Positions 20,720-28,933 of a stretch of 64,000 bases of DNA are shown here, in pieces. Made by a program: the position numbers and the translations under genes. Position 1 is the first letter of the stretch, and each line of letters begins with the position of its first letter. Under the pieces are notes generated by a model. That model was given only the letters and a program-made list of their open reading frames with translations, was not told where the DNA came from and did not search any database. The stretch comes from Burkholderia cenocepacia (GTDB taxonomy: Bacteria; Pseudomonadota; Gammaproteobacteria; Burkholderiales; Burkholderiaceae). The stretch lies in the NCBI RefSeq assembly GCF_900446215.1, contig NZ_UAQZ01000001.1, positions 1 through 64,000 of the forward strand, written 5' to 3'.

Positions 20720-22987
20720 ATGAAAAAACTGGAGCAGAAGAAGATGGAGTGGGCAACAGGCACGCGTTTGCGTGCGATCGCAGCCGCGGCAAGCGTGGCG
20801 TTCGGTACGGCGGCGGCAGGGCACGCATACGCCCAGACGGCGCCGGCCATGAACGCGGGCGCCGCGGCGTCGGCCAGCAGTGCGCAAAACGGCGCGACGA
20901 CGAATCCGTCGACCGGCGCGCAAAACGGCACGCTGCCGGCGATCACCGTCAACGCGGCCTCGGCAGGAGACGGCACGGTCGGGCTCGTCGCGAAGCGCAG
21001 CACGACCGGCACCAAGACCGACACGCCGCTCAGCGAGATCCCGCAGACGATCAACGTCGTCACCGCGCAGCAGATCGAGATGACCGGCGCCACCGACGTG
21101 AACGCGGCGCTGCGCTACGTGCCGGGCTTCTCGTCGTACGGTTCGGACAACCGCTCCGACTGGTACGCGGCGCTGCGCGGCTTTACGCCGACCGCCTACG
21201 TGAACGGGCTGCAGGTGCCGAACACGATCAACCTCGCGAGCTGGCGCGTCGATCCGTACATGATCGACAGCATCAGCGTGCTGCGCGGGCCGACCTCGGT
21301 GCTGTACGGCGCGGGCGATCCGGGCGCGATCATCGACGTGCACACCAAGCTCGCCGACGGCGAGCGCGTGCGCGAAGCGGGTGTGCAGATCGGCAACTAC
21401 GCGCGCAAGCAGTTCATGATCGACGTCGGCGACAAGCTCGACCCGGACGGCAAGTATGCGTACCGGTTCGTCGGCGTCGCGCGCGACGGCAACGCGCTGA
21501 CCGGCCCGAACAACGACCAACGCGTCGCGCTCGCGCCGTCGTTCCGCTGGCGCCCGGACGCCGATACGTCGCTGACGCTGTCCGCGACCTACCTGCAGGA
21601 CTGGGGCGACATCTCGTCGAACTTCCTGCCCGCGCAGGGCACCGTGCTGCCGAACCCGAACGGCCAGATTAACAAGGACATCTACGAAGGCGACGGCAAC
21701 TTCAACTACTACCGCAAGAAGCAGTGGTCGATCGGTTACCAGTTCGAGCGCAACCTGACGCCGGCCTGGACGTTCCGTCAGAACACGCGCCTGATGCACC
21801 TGTCGCTCGACAATGCGTCGGTGTTCGCCAACGGCTTCGCCGGCGACAGCCTGACCGACGTATCGCGCTGGGCCGGCCTGTTCCAGATGAACTACAGCCG
21901 CTTCGACATCGACAACAACCTCGAGGGCCGCTTCGCGACGGGCCCGCTGCAGCATACGCTGCTGCTCGGCTTCCAGTACAACCGCCAAACCGCGACCGAC
22001 AGCGAATGGCTCGCCGCCGCGCCGACGCTGAATCTTTACAACCCGGTGTATACGCCCGTCACGATGGGCGTGTTCTCGGATCCGGACGCCACGAGCCGCA
22101 CCAACACGTACACGACGATGAACACGTTCGGGCTGTACGCGCAGGACCAGATCAAGTGGAACCGCTGGACGCTGACGCTCGGCGGCCGCGAGGACTGGGT
22201 CAACATGCGGCAGGACGACCGCGCGGCGGGTACGTCGACGAAGGCGGACGTCACGGCGTTCACCGGCCGCGTCGGCCTCACGTACCAGGGCGATTACGGG
22301 CTGTCGCCGTACATCAGCTACGCGACGTCGTTCAATCCGCTGATCGGCGTGAACCTGCTCGGCGGCGGGCTGCCGCAACCGACGCGCGGCAAGCAGATCG
22401 AAGCCGGCCTGCGCTGGCAGCCGCCCGGCAAGAACCTGATGCTGAACGCGGCGATCTACCAGATCAACCAGACCAACGGGATCACGCCGGCGCTGCCGAG
22501 CCAGGATCCGGGCGGCACGAAGTCGGTGCAGTCGGGCGAGGTGCGCTCGCGCGGGATCGAGCTGAGCGCGACCGGCAAGGTCACGCCGAACCTGTCGGTG
22601 GTCGCGTCCTATGTCTACCAGGACGTGAAGGTCATCCAGGCCAACGACGTCTCGCTGAACAACTGGCCGGTCGACATTCCGCGGCCGCGCCAGATGGCGT
22701 CGCTGTGGACCGACTGGACCTGGCACACGGGGCCGCTCGCCGGCTTCGGCCTCGGCGGCGGCATTCGCTACCAGAGCGCGTCGGCCGGTGCGGCCGACAA
22801 CTCGCTGACGGTATCGAGCGTCACGCTGTTCGACGCGGGCGTGCATTACGACACGCGTAACTGGCGCTTCGCGGTGAACGGGACGAACCTGTTCAATCGC
22901 CACTACATCAGCGGTTGCCAGTCGACGAACGTCTGCATTTTCGGGACCGACCGCACCGTGATCGCAACCGCGAAATACAACTGGTGA
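20720..22987 (+). CDS. orbA: Ferric-ornibactin TonB-dependent outer-membrane receptor OrbA
   Basis: This 755-residue receptor imports ferric ornibactin using TonB energy. A signal peptide ends near residues 37-39 (AYA-Q). The plug domain follows, with 'LSEIPQTINVVTAQQI' and 'SISVLRGPTSVLYGAGDPGAIID', then a long barrel ending in the aromatic Trp typical for outer-membrane insertion. ATG 20720 has GGAG 5 nt upstream; a second in-frame ATG at 20744 has its own GGAG and would also leave a usable signal peptide. Location between pvdA and pvdF is the expected ornibactin arrangement and separates it from the unrelated receptor at 30533-32671. Confidence 0.94.
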   Translation: MKKLEQKKMEWATGTRLRAIAAAASVAFGTAAAGHAYAQTAPAMNAGAAASASSAQNGATTNPSTGAQNGTLPAITVNAASAGDGTVGLVAKRSTTGTKTDTPLSEIPQTINVVTAQQIEMTGATDVNAALRYVPGFSSYGSDNRSDWYAALRGFTPTAYVNGLQVPNTINLASWRVDPYMIDSISVLRGPTSVLYGAGDPGAIIDVHTKLADGERVREAGVQIGNYARKQFMIDVGDKLDPDGKYAYRFVGVARDGNALTGPNNDQRVALAPSFRWRPDADTSLTLSATYLQDWGDISSNFLPAQGTVLPNPNGQINKDIYEGDGNFNYYRKKQWSIGYQFERNLTPAWTFRQNTRLMHLSLDNASVFANGFAGDSLTDVSRWAGLFQMNYSRFDIDNNLEGRFATGPLQHTLLLGFQYNRQTATDSEWLAAAPTLNLYNPVYTPVTMGVFSDPDATSRTNTYTTMNTFGLYAQDQIKWNRWTLTLGGREDWVNMRQDDRAAGTSTKADVTAFTGRVGLTYQGDYGLSPYISYATSFNPLIGVNLLGGGLPQPTRGKQIEAGLRWQPPGKNLMLNAAIYQINQTNGITPALPSQDPGGTKSVQSGEVRSRGIELSATGKVTPNLSVVASYVYQDVKVIQANDVSLNNWPVDIPRPRQMASLWTDWTWHTGPLAGFGLGGGIRYQSASAGAADNSLTVSSVTLFDAGVHYDTRNWRFAVNGTNLFNRHYISGCQSTNVCIFGTDRTVIATAKYNW

Positions 22988-22990
22988 CGT

Positions 22991-23026
22991 CGCGCGCCGC
23001 GGCGCGCCGGCCGGCCTCGCGGCCGG
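22991..23026. repeat. Tandem GC-rich stem-loops between orbA and pvdF
   Basis: A 16-bp self-complementary block (22992-23007, centred between 22999 and 23000) is followed by a hairpin with stem CCGGCC/GGCCGG and loop TCGC (23011-23026). No U-run follows, so this is unlikely to be a classical terminator. It could mark an RNA processing or partial attenuation point in the long operon. Confidence 0.5.
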
Positions 23027-23072
23027 TGCAGGTGGGCCGCGGCGCCGTCGTCCGCTTTTCCACGACGCATCC

Positions 23073-23912
23073 ATGCCGAAGAAAAATCTCGTCTACATCC
23101 AGTCGCTGCGCAACGGCGCGGCCGATCGCGCCGGCCAGCCGGTCGCTTATCGCGGCGGCACGCGCTACATGAAGGCGCCGCTCGAATTCCTCGTCGAGCG
23201 CCTGAACGATTCGCCGCTCGGCGAACGCTACACGCTCCAGGGCGTGATCGTCGACGACGACGAAGGCTCGCCTGCCGACCGCGCGAAAGTGGCCGACTAC
23301 GGGTTCGCGCGCACGCCGGGCTGCCCGTGGATCCTGCCGGAAGGCCTGACGGTGCAGGGCCGGCCGGTCGACGCGTTGTTCTGTTCGATCCCGTCGACGT
23401 ACCGGCGGCTGCCGCGCGACGCACGTGAGCGCGTGGCCGGCAAACAGGCGTTCGAGCGCCGCCTGCTCGAGCGCCTGCTCGAACTCGACGCCGACATCGT
23501 CGTGCTCGACGGGCTGCTCGTGATCCTCGACGAACTCGTGCGGCCGGGCGCGCGTTTTCACCGGCGCATCGCGAACATCCACCCGGGCATCACGGCCGAC
23601 GGTTCGCCGTACCAGCGGCGCGGCGCATGGGCGACGCTCGACGCGCTGCACGGTGCGCGCGGCGAACGCGTCGACTGGGCCACCGGCGCGACGTCGTCGA
23701 TCGAACCCGTGACGATGACGGGTGCGTCGTTCCACTACGTCGACAACGGTATCGATTCCGGCGAGGTGATCTGCGACGTGCTCGACACGCCGATCGCGCC
23801 GGACGACACGATTCTCGAACTGCGCTGGAACAACTTCCAGCGCAGCCTGTTTCCGGCGCTCGAGCGCGGGCTGCACGTCCTCGCCGATCGCCATGACGCG
23901 GGAGCATGCTGA
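23073..23912 (+). CDS. pvdF: N5-hydroxyornithine formyltransferase PvdF
   Basis: This 279-residue enzyme transfers a formyl group from N10-formyltetrahydrofolate to N5-hydroxyornithine, giving the residue used by OrbJ. The formyltransferase centre is visible: Asn168-x-His170 in 'NIHPGI' and the downstream H-x2-D-x3-D-x-G pattern at 221-230 ('HYVDNGIDSG'), equivalent to the PurN catalytic region. Length is close to Pseudomonas PvdF. The ATG at 23073 lacks a strong ribosome binding site and lies 85 nt after orbA across GC-rich hairpins. The stop overlaps the preferred orbL start as TGATG. Confidence 0.93.
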   Translation: MPKKNLVYIQSLRNGAADRAGQPVAYRGGTRYMKAPLEFLVERLNDSPLGERYTLQGVIVDDDEGSPADRAKVADYGFARTPGCPWILPEGLTVQGRPVDALFCSIPSTYRRLPRDARERVAGKQAFERRLLERLLELDADIVVLDGLLVILDELVRPGARFHRRIANIHPGITADGSPYQRRGAWATLDALHGARGERVDWATGATSSIEPVTMTGASFHYVDNGIDSGEVICDVLDTPIAPDDTILELRWNNFQRSLFPALERGLHVLADRHDAGAC

Positions 23913-24928
23913 TGCAAGACACGCTGACGAAACCGGCCGGCGCAGCCGACGCCGTCGAAGGTGAAGTGGCCGCGGCGCTCGACAGCGCCGCGCACGGGCA
24001 GGCGGCGGCCGTCGTCGAGCATGCGCTCGACGCGTGGCGGCCCGACGACGCGCCGGACGCGCTGCTCGCGACGTTCGTCGCGCTGTTCAACACCGACACG
24101 CGGCACGACGCGGCGACGATCTCGGTGCCGCTCGGCGGCGCCGATGCGACGGCCGTCGCATCGTACGTCGCGCGGGCGGTGCGCGAAGGCGTGATCGACG
24201 GCGCGCAGGTCGCGGGCGACACGCTGCGGCTCACCGTGTCGCGCACGACGTTCTGGCAGAACCCGCGGCCGTGGCTGAAGGCGCCCGCGTCGGGCGGAAT
24301 GCCGCTGCGCTACGCGATCACGAACGGCCACCGGCATCCGGTGCGGCCGCCGTCGCCGGCCGGCGAGATCTATGCGCGCAGCATGCCGCAGGTCGGGATG
24401 ACGTTCAGTCTGCGCACCGTCGACATCGACGCCCACGCGGACCTGTTCAGCGGCTGGATGAACCTCGACCGCGTCGCGCATTTCTGGGACCAGCGCGGCA
24501 CGCGCGACGAGCACGCGGCGTATCTGGCCGAACGGCTGGCCGATCCGCACATGCACCCGATGATCGGCTATTTCGACGACACGCCGTTCGGCTATTTCGA
24601 GTTCTACTGGGCGAAGGAGGACCGCCTCGCGCCGTTCTACGACGCGCACGACTACGATCGCGGGCTGCACCTGCTGATCGGCGATTCGCGTTTCCAGAGC
24701 GCCGGCAAGCTGCACGCATGGTGGAGCGGGGTGTTGCACTACATGTTCGTCGACGAACCGCGTACGCAGCGGCTCGTCGGCGAGCCGCGCGTCGATCACG
24801 TGCGGCATATCGCGTACATGCACCGGCTCGGGTTCTACACGCTGAAGGAATTCGATTTCCCGCACAAGCGCGCGGCGCTCACGGTGATCGAGCGCGATAC
24901 GTTCTTCGACACCTTCCGGTTGCCGTGA
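23912..24928 (+). CDS. orbL: OrbL, hydroxyornithine N-acyltransferase
   Basis: This 338-residue protein belongs to the same IucB/AlcB-type acyltransferase family as OrbK. It keeps the core more faithfully: 'HPMIGYFDDTPFGYFEFYW', 'KEDRLAPF', 'DYDRGLHLLIGDSRF' and 'GFYTLKEFDFPHKRA'. By ornibactin chemistry it is the best candidate for putting the 3-hydroxy fatty acid on the first hydroxyornithine. ATG 23912 is preferred over ATG 23906: the GGGAG at 23900-23904 is 7 nt from the former but only 1 nt from the latter, and 23912 overlaps the pvdF stop. It is the last gene of the orbI operon; no obvious terminator follows. Confidence 0.88.
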   Translation: MQDTLTKPAGAADAVEGEVAAALDSAAHGQAAAVVEHALDAWRPDDAPDALLATFVALFNTDTRHDAATISVPLGGADATAVASYVARAVREGVIDGAQVAGDTLRLTVSRTTFWQNPRPWLKAPASGGMPLRYAITNGHRHPVRPPSPAGEIYARSMPQVGMTFSLRTVDIDAHADLFSGWMNLDRVAHFWDQRGTRDEHAAYLAERLADPHMHPMIGYFDDTPFGYFEFYWAKEDRLAPFYDAHDYDRGLHLLIGDSRFQSAGKLHAWWSGVLHYMFVDEPRTQRLVGEPRVDHVRHIAYMHRLGFYTLKEFDFPHKRAALTVIERDTFFDTFRLP

Positions 24929-24978
24929 CGGGGCGGGGCGCGCGGCGTCGATGCGACGGCGTGCGCGGCCTTGCAACA

Positions 24979-25001
24979 GGTAGCAACCATGAGTTGCCAC
25001 C
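24979..25001. repeat. Imperfect inverted repeat upstream of the M20 gene
   Basis: GGTAGCAAC (24979-24987) and GTTGCCACC (24993-25001) pair at 8 of 9 positions around a 5-bp centre. It lies about 85 bp before the amidohydrolase start, where an operator could sit. Function is not known. Confidence 0.4.
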
Positions 25002-25085
25002 ACGACGACTTTCCGTCTGCCCGGTTGCCGTCGAATCGACTATCGTTGCCTGCATGTTCCCCATCGCACATCAGGAGACGACACC

Positions 25086-26249
25086 GTGACGCACAGCGTG
25101 ATCCCCGCAGGCCTCGCCGACGAAATGATCGAGATCCGGCATCGCATCCACGCCCATCCCGAGCTGGGTTTCGAGGAATTCGCGACGAGCGATCTCGTCG
25201 CGGAGCAGTTGCAGTCGTGGGGCTACACCGTGCATCGCGGGCTCGGCGGCACCGGCGTCGTCGCCCAGTTGAAAGTCGGTGACGGCAAGCGGCGCCTCGG
25301 CCTGCGCGCCGACATGGACGCGCTGCCGATCCACGAAACGACGGGCCTGCCGTACCAGAGCACGATCGCGGGCAAGATGCACGCATGCGGCCACGACGGC
25401 CATACGGCGATGCTGCTCGCGGCCGCGAAGCACCTCGCGCGCGAACGCCGCTTCTCGGGCACGCTGAACCTGATTTTCCAGCCGGCCGAGGAAGGGCTCG
25501 GCGGCGCCAAGAAGATGCTCGACGAAGGGCTGTTCGAGCAATTCCCGTGTGACGCGATCTTCGCGATGCACAACATGCCGGGCTTCCCGACCGGCAAATT
25601 CGGCTTCCTGCCGGGCTCGTTCATGGCGTCGTCGGATACCGTCGTCATCGACGTGCAGGGCCGCGGCGGCCACGGCGCGGTGCCGCATCGGGCGATCGAT
25701 CCGGTCGTCGTGTGCGCGCAGATCGTGCTGGCGCTGCAGACGATCGTGTCGCGCAACGTGTCGCCGCTCGACATGGCGATCATCACGGTCGGCGCGATCC
25801 ACGCGGGCGAAGCGCCGAACGTGATCCCCGATCGCGCGCAGATGCGCCTGTCGGTGCGCGCGCTGAAGCCCGACGTGCGCGACCTGCTCGAAACGCGCAT
25901 CAAGGAGGTCGTGCATGCGCAGGCGGCCGTGTTCGGCGCGAGCGCGACGATCGACTACCAGCGCCGCTACCCGGTGCTCGTGAACGATGCGGAGATGACG
26001 GCGTTCGCGCGCGGCGTTGCCCGCGAATGGGTCGGCGAAGCCAACCTGATCGACGGCATGGTGCCTCTCACCGGCAGCGAGGATTTCGCGTTTCTGCTCG
26101 AGAAGCGGCCGGGGTGCTACTTGATCATCGGCAACGGCGACGGGGAGGGCGGCTGCATGGTGCACAACCCCGGCTATGACTTCAACGACGCGGCGTTGCC
26201 GACCGGTGCGTCGTATTGGGTGAAGTTGGCCGAGGCGTTTTTGCTGTGA
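25086..26249 (+). CDS. M20 family metal-dependent amidohydrolase (hippurate hydrolase-like)
   Basis: This 387-residue cytoplasmic hydrolase cleaves N-acyl amino acid type amides. Metal-site motifs are clear: 'HPELGFEE' near the start, 'RADMDALPI' (about 74), 'HACGHDGH' (about 98-105), 'QPAEEG' with the catalytic glutamates (about 131-136) and 'GRGGHGAVPHRAIDP' from the lid domain. It starts with GTG 25086 behind AGGAG at 25072-25076. It lies 157 bp after orbL on the same strand but has its own upstream dyad, so it may be a separate unit. The substrate cannot be read from sequence; a link to siderophore turnover is only a guess from position. Confidence 0.85.
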   Translation: MTHSVIPAGLADEMIEIRHRIHAHPELGFEEFATSDLVAEQLQSWGYTVHRGLGGTGVVAQLKVGDGKRRLGLRADMDALPIHETTGLPYQSTIAGKMHACGHDGHTAMLLAAAKHLARERRFSGTLNLIFQPAEEGLGGAKKMLDEGLFEQFPCDAIFAMHNMPGFPTGKFGFLPGSFMASSDTVVIDVQGRGGHGAVPHRAIDPVVVCAQIVLALQTIVSRNVSPLDMAIITVGAIHAGEAPNVIPDRAQMRLSVRALKPDVRDLLETRIKEVVHAQAAVFGASATIDYQRRYPVLVNDAEMTAFARGVAREWVGEANLIDGMVPLTGSEDFAFLLEKRPGCYLIIGNGDGEGGCMVHNPGYDFNDAALPTGASYWVKLAEAFLL

Positions 26250-26274
26250 CTGAGGACGCGAGACATGCGGCACC

Positions 26275-26291
26275 GGGCCGACTATCGGCCC
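26275..26291 (+). terminator. Weak candidate terminator after the M20 gene
   Basis: GGGCCG (26275-26280) and CGGCCC (26286-26291) form a 6-bp stem with a 5-nt loop, followed by CGCTTT. The U-run is poor, so this is only a candidate. Confidence 0.35.
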
Positions 26292-26318
26292 CGCTTTGGA
26301 GGAGCGGAACGAGAAATG

Positions 26319-26339
26319 TACCAAAAATTGGTATATGAT
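26319..26339 (+). promoter_or_regulatory. parDE promoter with overlapping palindromic operator
   Basis: TACCAAAAATTGGTA (26319-26333) is a perfect inverted repeat with 6-bp arms. It directly abuts a good -10 element TATGAT at 26334-26339. The antitoxin ATG follows 25 bp later behind a near-perfect ribosome site. This placement fits the usual autorepression of toxin-antitoxin operons by the antitoxin. Confidence 0.68.
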
Positions 26340-26363
26340 GGCCGCATCTAAAGGAGGTGACTC

Positions 26364-26609
26364 ATGTCGCGAAACACATCCGTTTCCCTTGGCGATCACT
26401 TTGCAGAATTTGTCGATGCGCAGGTGCGATCGGGACGATATGGTTCCGCAAGTGACGTCGTGCGAGCCGGGTTGCGGCTCCTCGAATCACACGAAACGCA
26501 AATGCGTGCATTGCAGGAAGCATTGAAGGCGGGTGAAGGGTCGGGGACGCCCAAGCCCTTCGACAGCGAGGCCTTCCTGGCCCGCATGCGGGCCACGCAT
26601 GGCGGTTAA
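26364..26609 (+). CDS. parD: ParD-like antitoxin
   Basis: This 81-residue protein resembles ParD/CopG-type antitoxins: an N-terminal ribbon-helix-helix ('NTSVSLGDHFAEFVDAQV', then 'GRYGSASDVVRAGLRLLE') that would bind operator DNA, and a C-terminal tail that would wrap the toxin. A very strong AAGGAGGTGA at 26351-26360 precedes the ATG, fitting the need for excess antitoxin. It overlaps the toxin gene by 11 bp. The region is visibly less GC-biased than its neighbours, suggesting later acquisition. Confidence 0.88.
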   Translation: MSRNTSVSLGDHFAEFVDAQVRSGRYGSASDVVRAGLRLLESHETQMRALQEALKAGEGSGTPKPFDSEAFLARMRATHGG

Positions 26610-26898
26610 AGGCAGACAACTTCGGCTGACCCCGTTGGCTGAATGCGATCTTGAAGACATTTGGCGCTATACCGCCGAGCATTGGTCGCCTGAGCAGGCA
26701 GAGCACTATTACCGCGATCTGATTGGCACCATGGAAGCGCTGGCGCGCGGCAAAAAAGCGGGGCGGATTTGCGTTGTTCGCGACGGATATTTTCGCTACC
26801 CCGCTGGTTCTCACGTTGTGTTCTATCGCGAAACGGATGAAACCATCGACGTCATCCGTGTCCTGCATCAACGGATGGACATCGAACGACATCTGTAG
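26599..26898 (+). CDS. parE: ParE-like toxin (RelE/ParE superfamily)
   Basis: This 99-residue protein fits ParE toxins, many of which poison DNA gyrase. Typical features are 'LTPLAECDLEDIWRYTAEHW' near the start, 'AEHYYRDLIGTMEALA' in the helical hairpin, and a C-terminal beta region with 'YRETDETIDVIRVLHQRMD'. ATG 26599 lies inside the end of parD, so translation is coupled. Length and order (antitoxin first) are normal for this family. Gyrase as target is a family expectation, not read from sequence. Confidence 0.87.
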   Translation: MAVKGRQLRLTPLAECDLEDIWRYTAEHWSPEQAEHYYRDLIGTMEALARGKKAGRICVVRDGYFRYPAGSHVVFYRETDETIDVIRVLHQRMDIERHL

Positions 26899-26988
26899 CC
26901 TCGCACGTCGGATGCCGTAATCGCTGCAAAGCGCTGCTCGATACCGACAGCATTGCGCCACGTCGACGCGGACACGGCACCGATCAGT

Positions 26989-28293
26989 CTAGAACGCTTC
27001 CCCACTGAACAACGCCACGGCCGCATCCGGATTCGACGGCCAGTACATGTGCATGTACGTCGCGACGATCGCGCCGCTGCGATAGACGGCTTCGCCGCTG
27101 CCGGCCTTGCCATCGGGGCGGGCGGCGGTCGCGACCGGCACCAGCCGCGTTTCCAGCCGCGAATAGTGAAACGTATGTCCGCGCATCGGTCCGGTGCGCG
27201 TATCGAGTTGCTGCATGCCGAGCGCCGCGAACCGGCGCTGCATCGTCGCATGGCCCCGAAGCACGCCGAGCATCGGCGTCGTCAAGCCGTCCACGTCGGT
27301 CAGCGATTCGCACAGATACACCATCCCCCCGCATTCCGCGACGATCGGCCGGCCGGCTGCCGCATGCGCGCGAATCGTCCGTGCGGTCGCGGCATTCACG
27401 GCCAGCGTCGCCGCATGCAGTTCCGGATAGCCGCCCGGCAAAAACAGCGCGTCGCAATCGTCAGGCACGGGTTCGTCGGCAAGCGGCGAGAAGAACCGCA
27501 GCACCGCACCGAGCGCATCGAGCAGCACAAGGTTCGCCGGATAGATGAACGAAAACGCTGCATCGCGCGCCACCGCGATCCGCTTGCCGGCCAACGCGCG
27601 CGACAGCGGCGCCGCAACGTCCGGTTCCGCGAACGCGACGGCAGGCGGCAATTCGGCGAGCGCCGTCTGCGCGAGCACATCGGCCGCGCGCTCGAGCCGC
27701 GCGTCGAGATCGTCGATGTCGGCCGGCTGATGCAGGCCGAGATGGCGCTCCGGCAGCGCGATGCCCGCATCGGCCGGCACGTTGCCGAGCCAGCGCAGAT
27801 CCGCGGGCAGCGCCTGTTGCAGCAGCTCAGCGTGCCGCGCCGAGCCGACGCGGTTGGCCAGCACGCCGTGAAACGGCAGCTCCGGCCGGAACCGTGCGAG
27901 CCCGAACGCGATTGCCGCGAACGTCTGCGCCATCGCCTTCGCCGAAATCACCGCGACGACCGGCACGCCGAATGCGGCCGCGAGATCGGCGCTGCTCGGC
28001 GTGCCGTCGAACAAGCCCATCACGCCTTCGATCAGGATCAGGTCCGCGTCGCGCGCGGCGTCGGCGAGCAGCGCCCGGCAACCGGCCTCGCCGACCATCC
28101 CGAGGTCGAGCGCATGCACCGGCGCGCCGCTTGCCCGTTCGAGCAGCATCGGATCGAGGAAATCGGGCCCGGTCTTGAACACGCGTACGCGACGGCCGAG
28201 CCGGCGGTGCAGCCGCGCGAGGCCGGCCGTCACCGACGTCTTGCCCTGGCCGGACGCGGGCGCGCTGACGAACAGCGCGGGGCAGGCCGGCAT
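26989..28293 (-). CDS. cobB: Cobyrinic acid a,c-diamide synthase CobB
   Basis: This 434-residue cytoplasmic enzyme amidates the a and c side chains of (hydrogeno)byrinic acid using ATP and glutamine. The N-terminal half is a P-loop domain with 'SAPASGQGKTSV' (about 10-21). The C-terminal half is a class I glutamine amidotransferase with nucleophile Cys321 in 'AECGGMVYL' and a late histidine region. ATG 28293 begins 2 nt after the cobO stop, so it is the last gene of the cobA-cobE-cobO-cobB operon. The symbol follows the aerobic-pathway naming; cbiA is the equivalent. Confidence 0.93.
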   Translation of the reverse strand: MPACPALFVSAPASGQGKTSVTAGLARLHRRLGRRVRVFKTGPDFLDPMLLERASGAPVHALDLGMVGEAGCRALLADAARDADLILIEGVMGLFDGTPSSADLAAAFGVPVVAVISAKAMAQTFAAIAFGLARFRPELPFHGVLANRVGSARHAELLQQALPADLRWLGNVPADAGIALPERHLGLHQPADIDDLDARLERAADVLAQTALAELPPAVAFAEPDVAAPLSRALAGKRIAVARDAAFSFIYPANLVLLDALGAVLRFFSPLADEPVPDDCDALFLPGGYPELHAATLAVNAATARTIRAHAAAGRPIVAECGGMVYLCESLTDVDGLTTPMLGVLRGHATMQRRFAALGMQQLDTRTGPMRGHTFHYSRLETRLVPVATAARPDGKAGSGEAVYRSGAIVATYMHMYWPSNPDAAVALFSGEAF

Positions 28294-28295
28294 GC

Positions 28296-28898
28296 TCAGA
28301 ACTCCACGCCGCGCTGCGCCTTCACGCCTTGCTCCTTGTACGGATGCTTGACGAGCCGCATTTCGGTGACGAGGTCGGCCGCATCGATCAGCGCATCGGG
28401 CGCGTGCCGCCCGGTGACGACGACGTGCACCGACTCCGGACGCGCGACGAGCGTGGCGAGCACTTCGTCGAGCGGCAGGTATTCGTACTTGAGCACGGTG
28501 TTCAGCTCGTCGAGGATCACCATCCGGTAGTCGCCGCTTTCGATCATCCGGCGCGCCTCGTCCCAGCCCTTGCGCGCGGTCGCGATGTCGGCGTCGCGGT
28601 TCTGTGTGTTCCACGTATAGCCGTCGCCCATCGTCACGAAATCGCATTCCGCGACCGCGCCGAGGAAGTCGCGCTCGGACGTATGCAGCGCCCCCTTGAT
28701 GAACTGCACGACACCGAGCCGCATGCCGTGGCCGAGCACGCGCACGGCCATCCCGAACGCGGCCGTGCTCTTGCCCTTGCCGTTGCCGGTGTGGACGATC
28801 AGCAGGCCTTTCTCCTGGGTGGCGGCGGCCTGCTTTTTCTCGTGGCCGGCGCGGCGGCGTTCGGCCATCCGCTGATGGGATTCGGAATCGGTCTTCAT
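28296..28898 (-). CDS. cobO: Cob(I)yrinic acid a,c-diamide adenosyltransferase CobO
   Basis: This 200-residue enzyme attaches the 5'-deoxyadenosyl group from ATP to reduced cobalt corrinoid. The CobA/BtuR-family P-loop 'HTGNGKGKSTAAFG' lies near 36-49, and 'VILDELNTVLKY' and 'VVTGRHAP' complete the family signature. A charged N-terminal tail is typical. ATG 28898 has AGGA about 10 nt upstream. It sits between cobE (35-nt gap) and cobB (2-nt gap). Confidence 0.94.
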   Translation of the reverse strand: MKTDSESHQRMAERRRAGHEKKQAAATQEKGLLIVHTGNGKGKSTAAFGMAVRVLGHGMRLGVVQFIKGALHTSERDFLGAVAECDFVTMGDGYTWNTQNRDADIATARKGWDEARRMIESGDYRMVILDELNTVLKYEYLPLDEVLATLVARPESVHVVVTGRHAPDALIDAADLVTEMRLVKHPYKEQGVKAQRGVEF

Positions 28899-28933
28899 CG
28901 GGAATCGTCCTGTCGAAAGCGAAACAAGGGTTT

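Noticed and set aside
26362..26961. A 199-residue minus-strand frame across parDE
   Set aside because: The plus strand encodes a recognisable antitoxin-toxin pair with strong ribosome site; the opposite frame has no family features.
26953..28530. A 525-residue plus-strand frame across cobB
   Set aside because: Antisense of cobB and cobO, His/Arg-rich, no domain seen.
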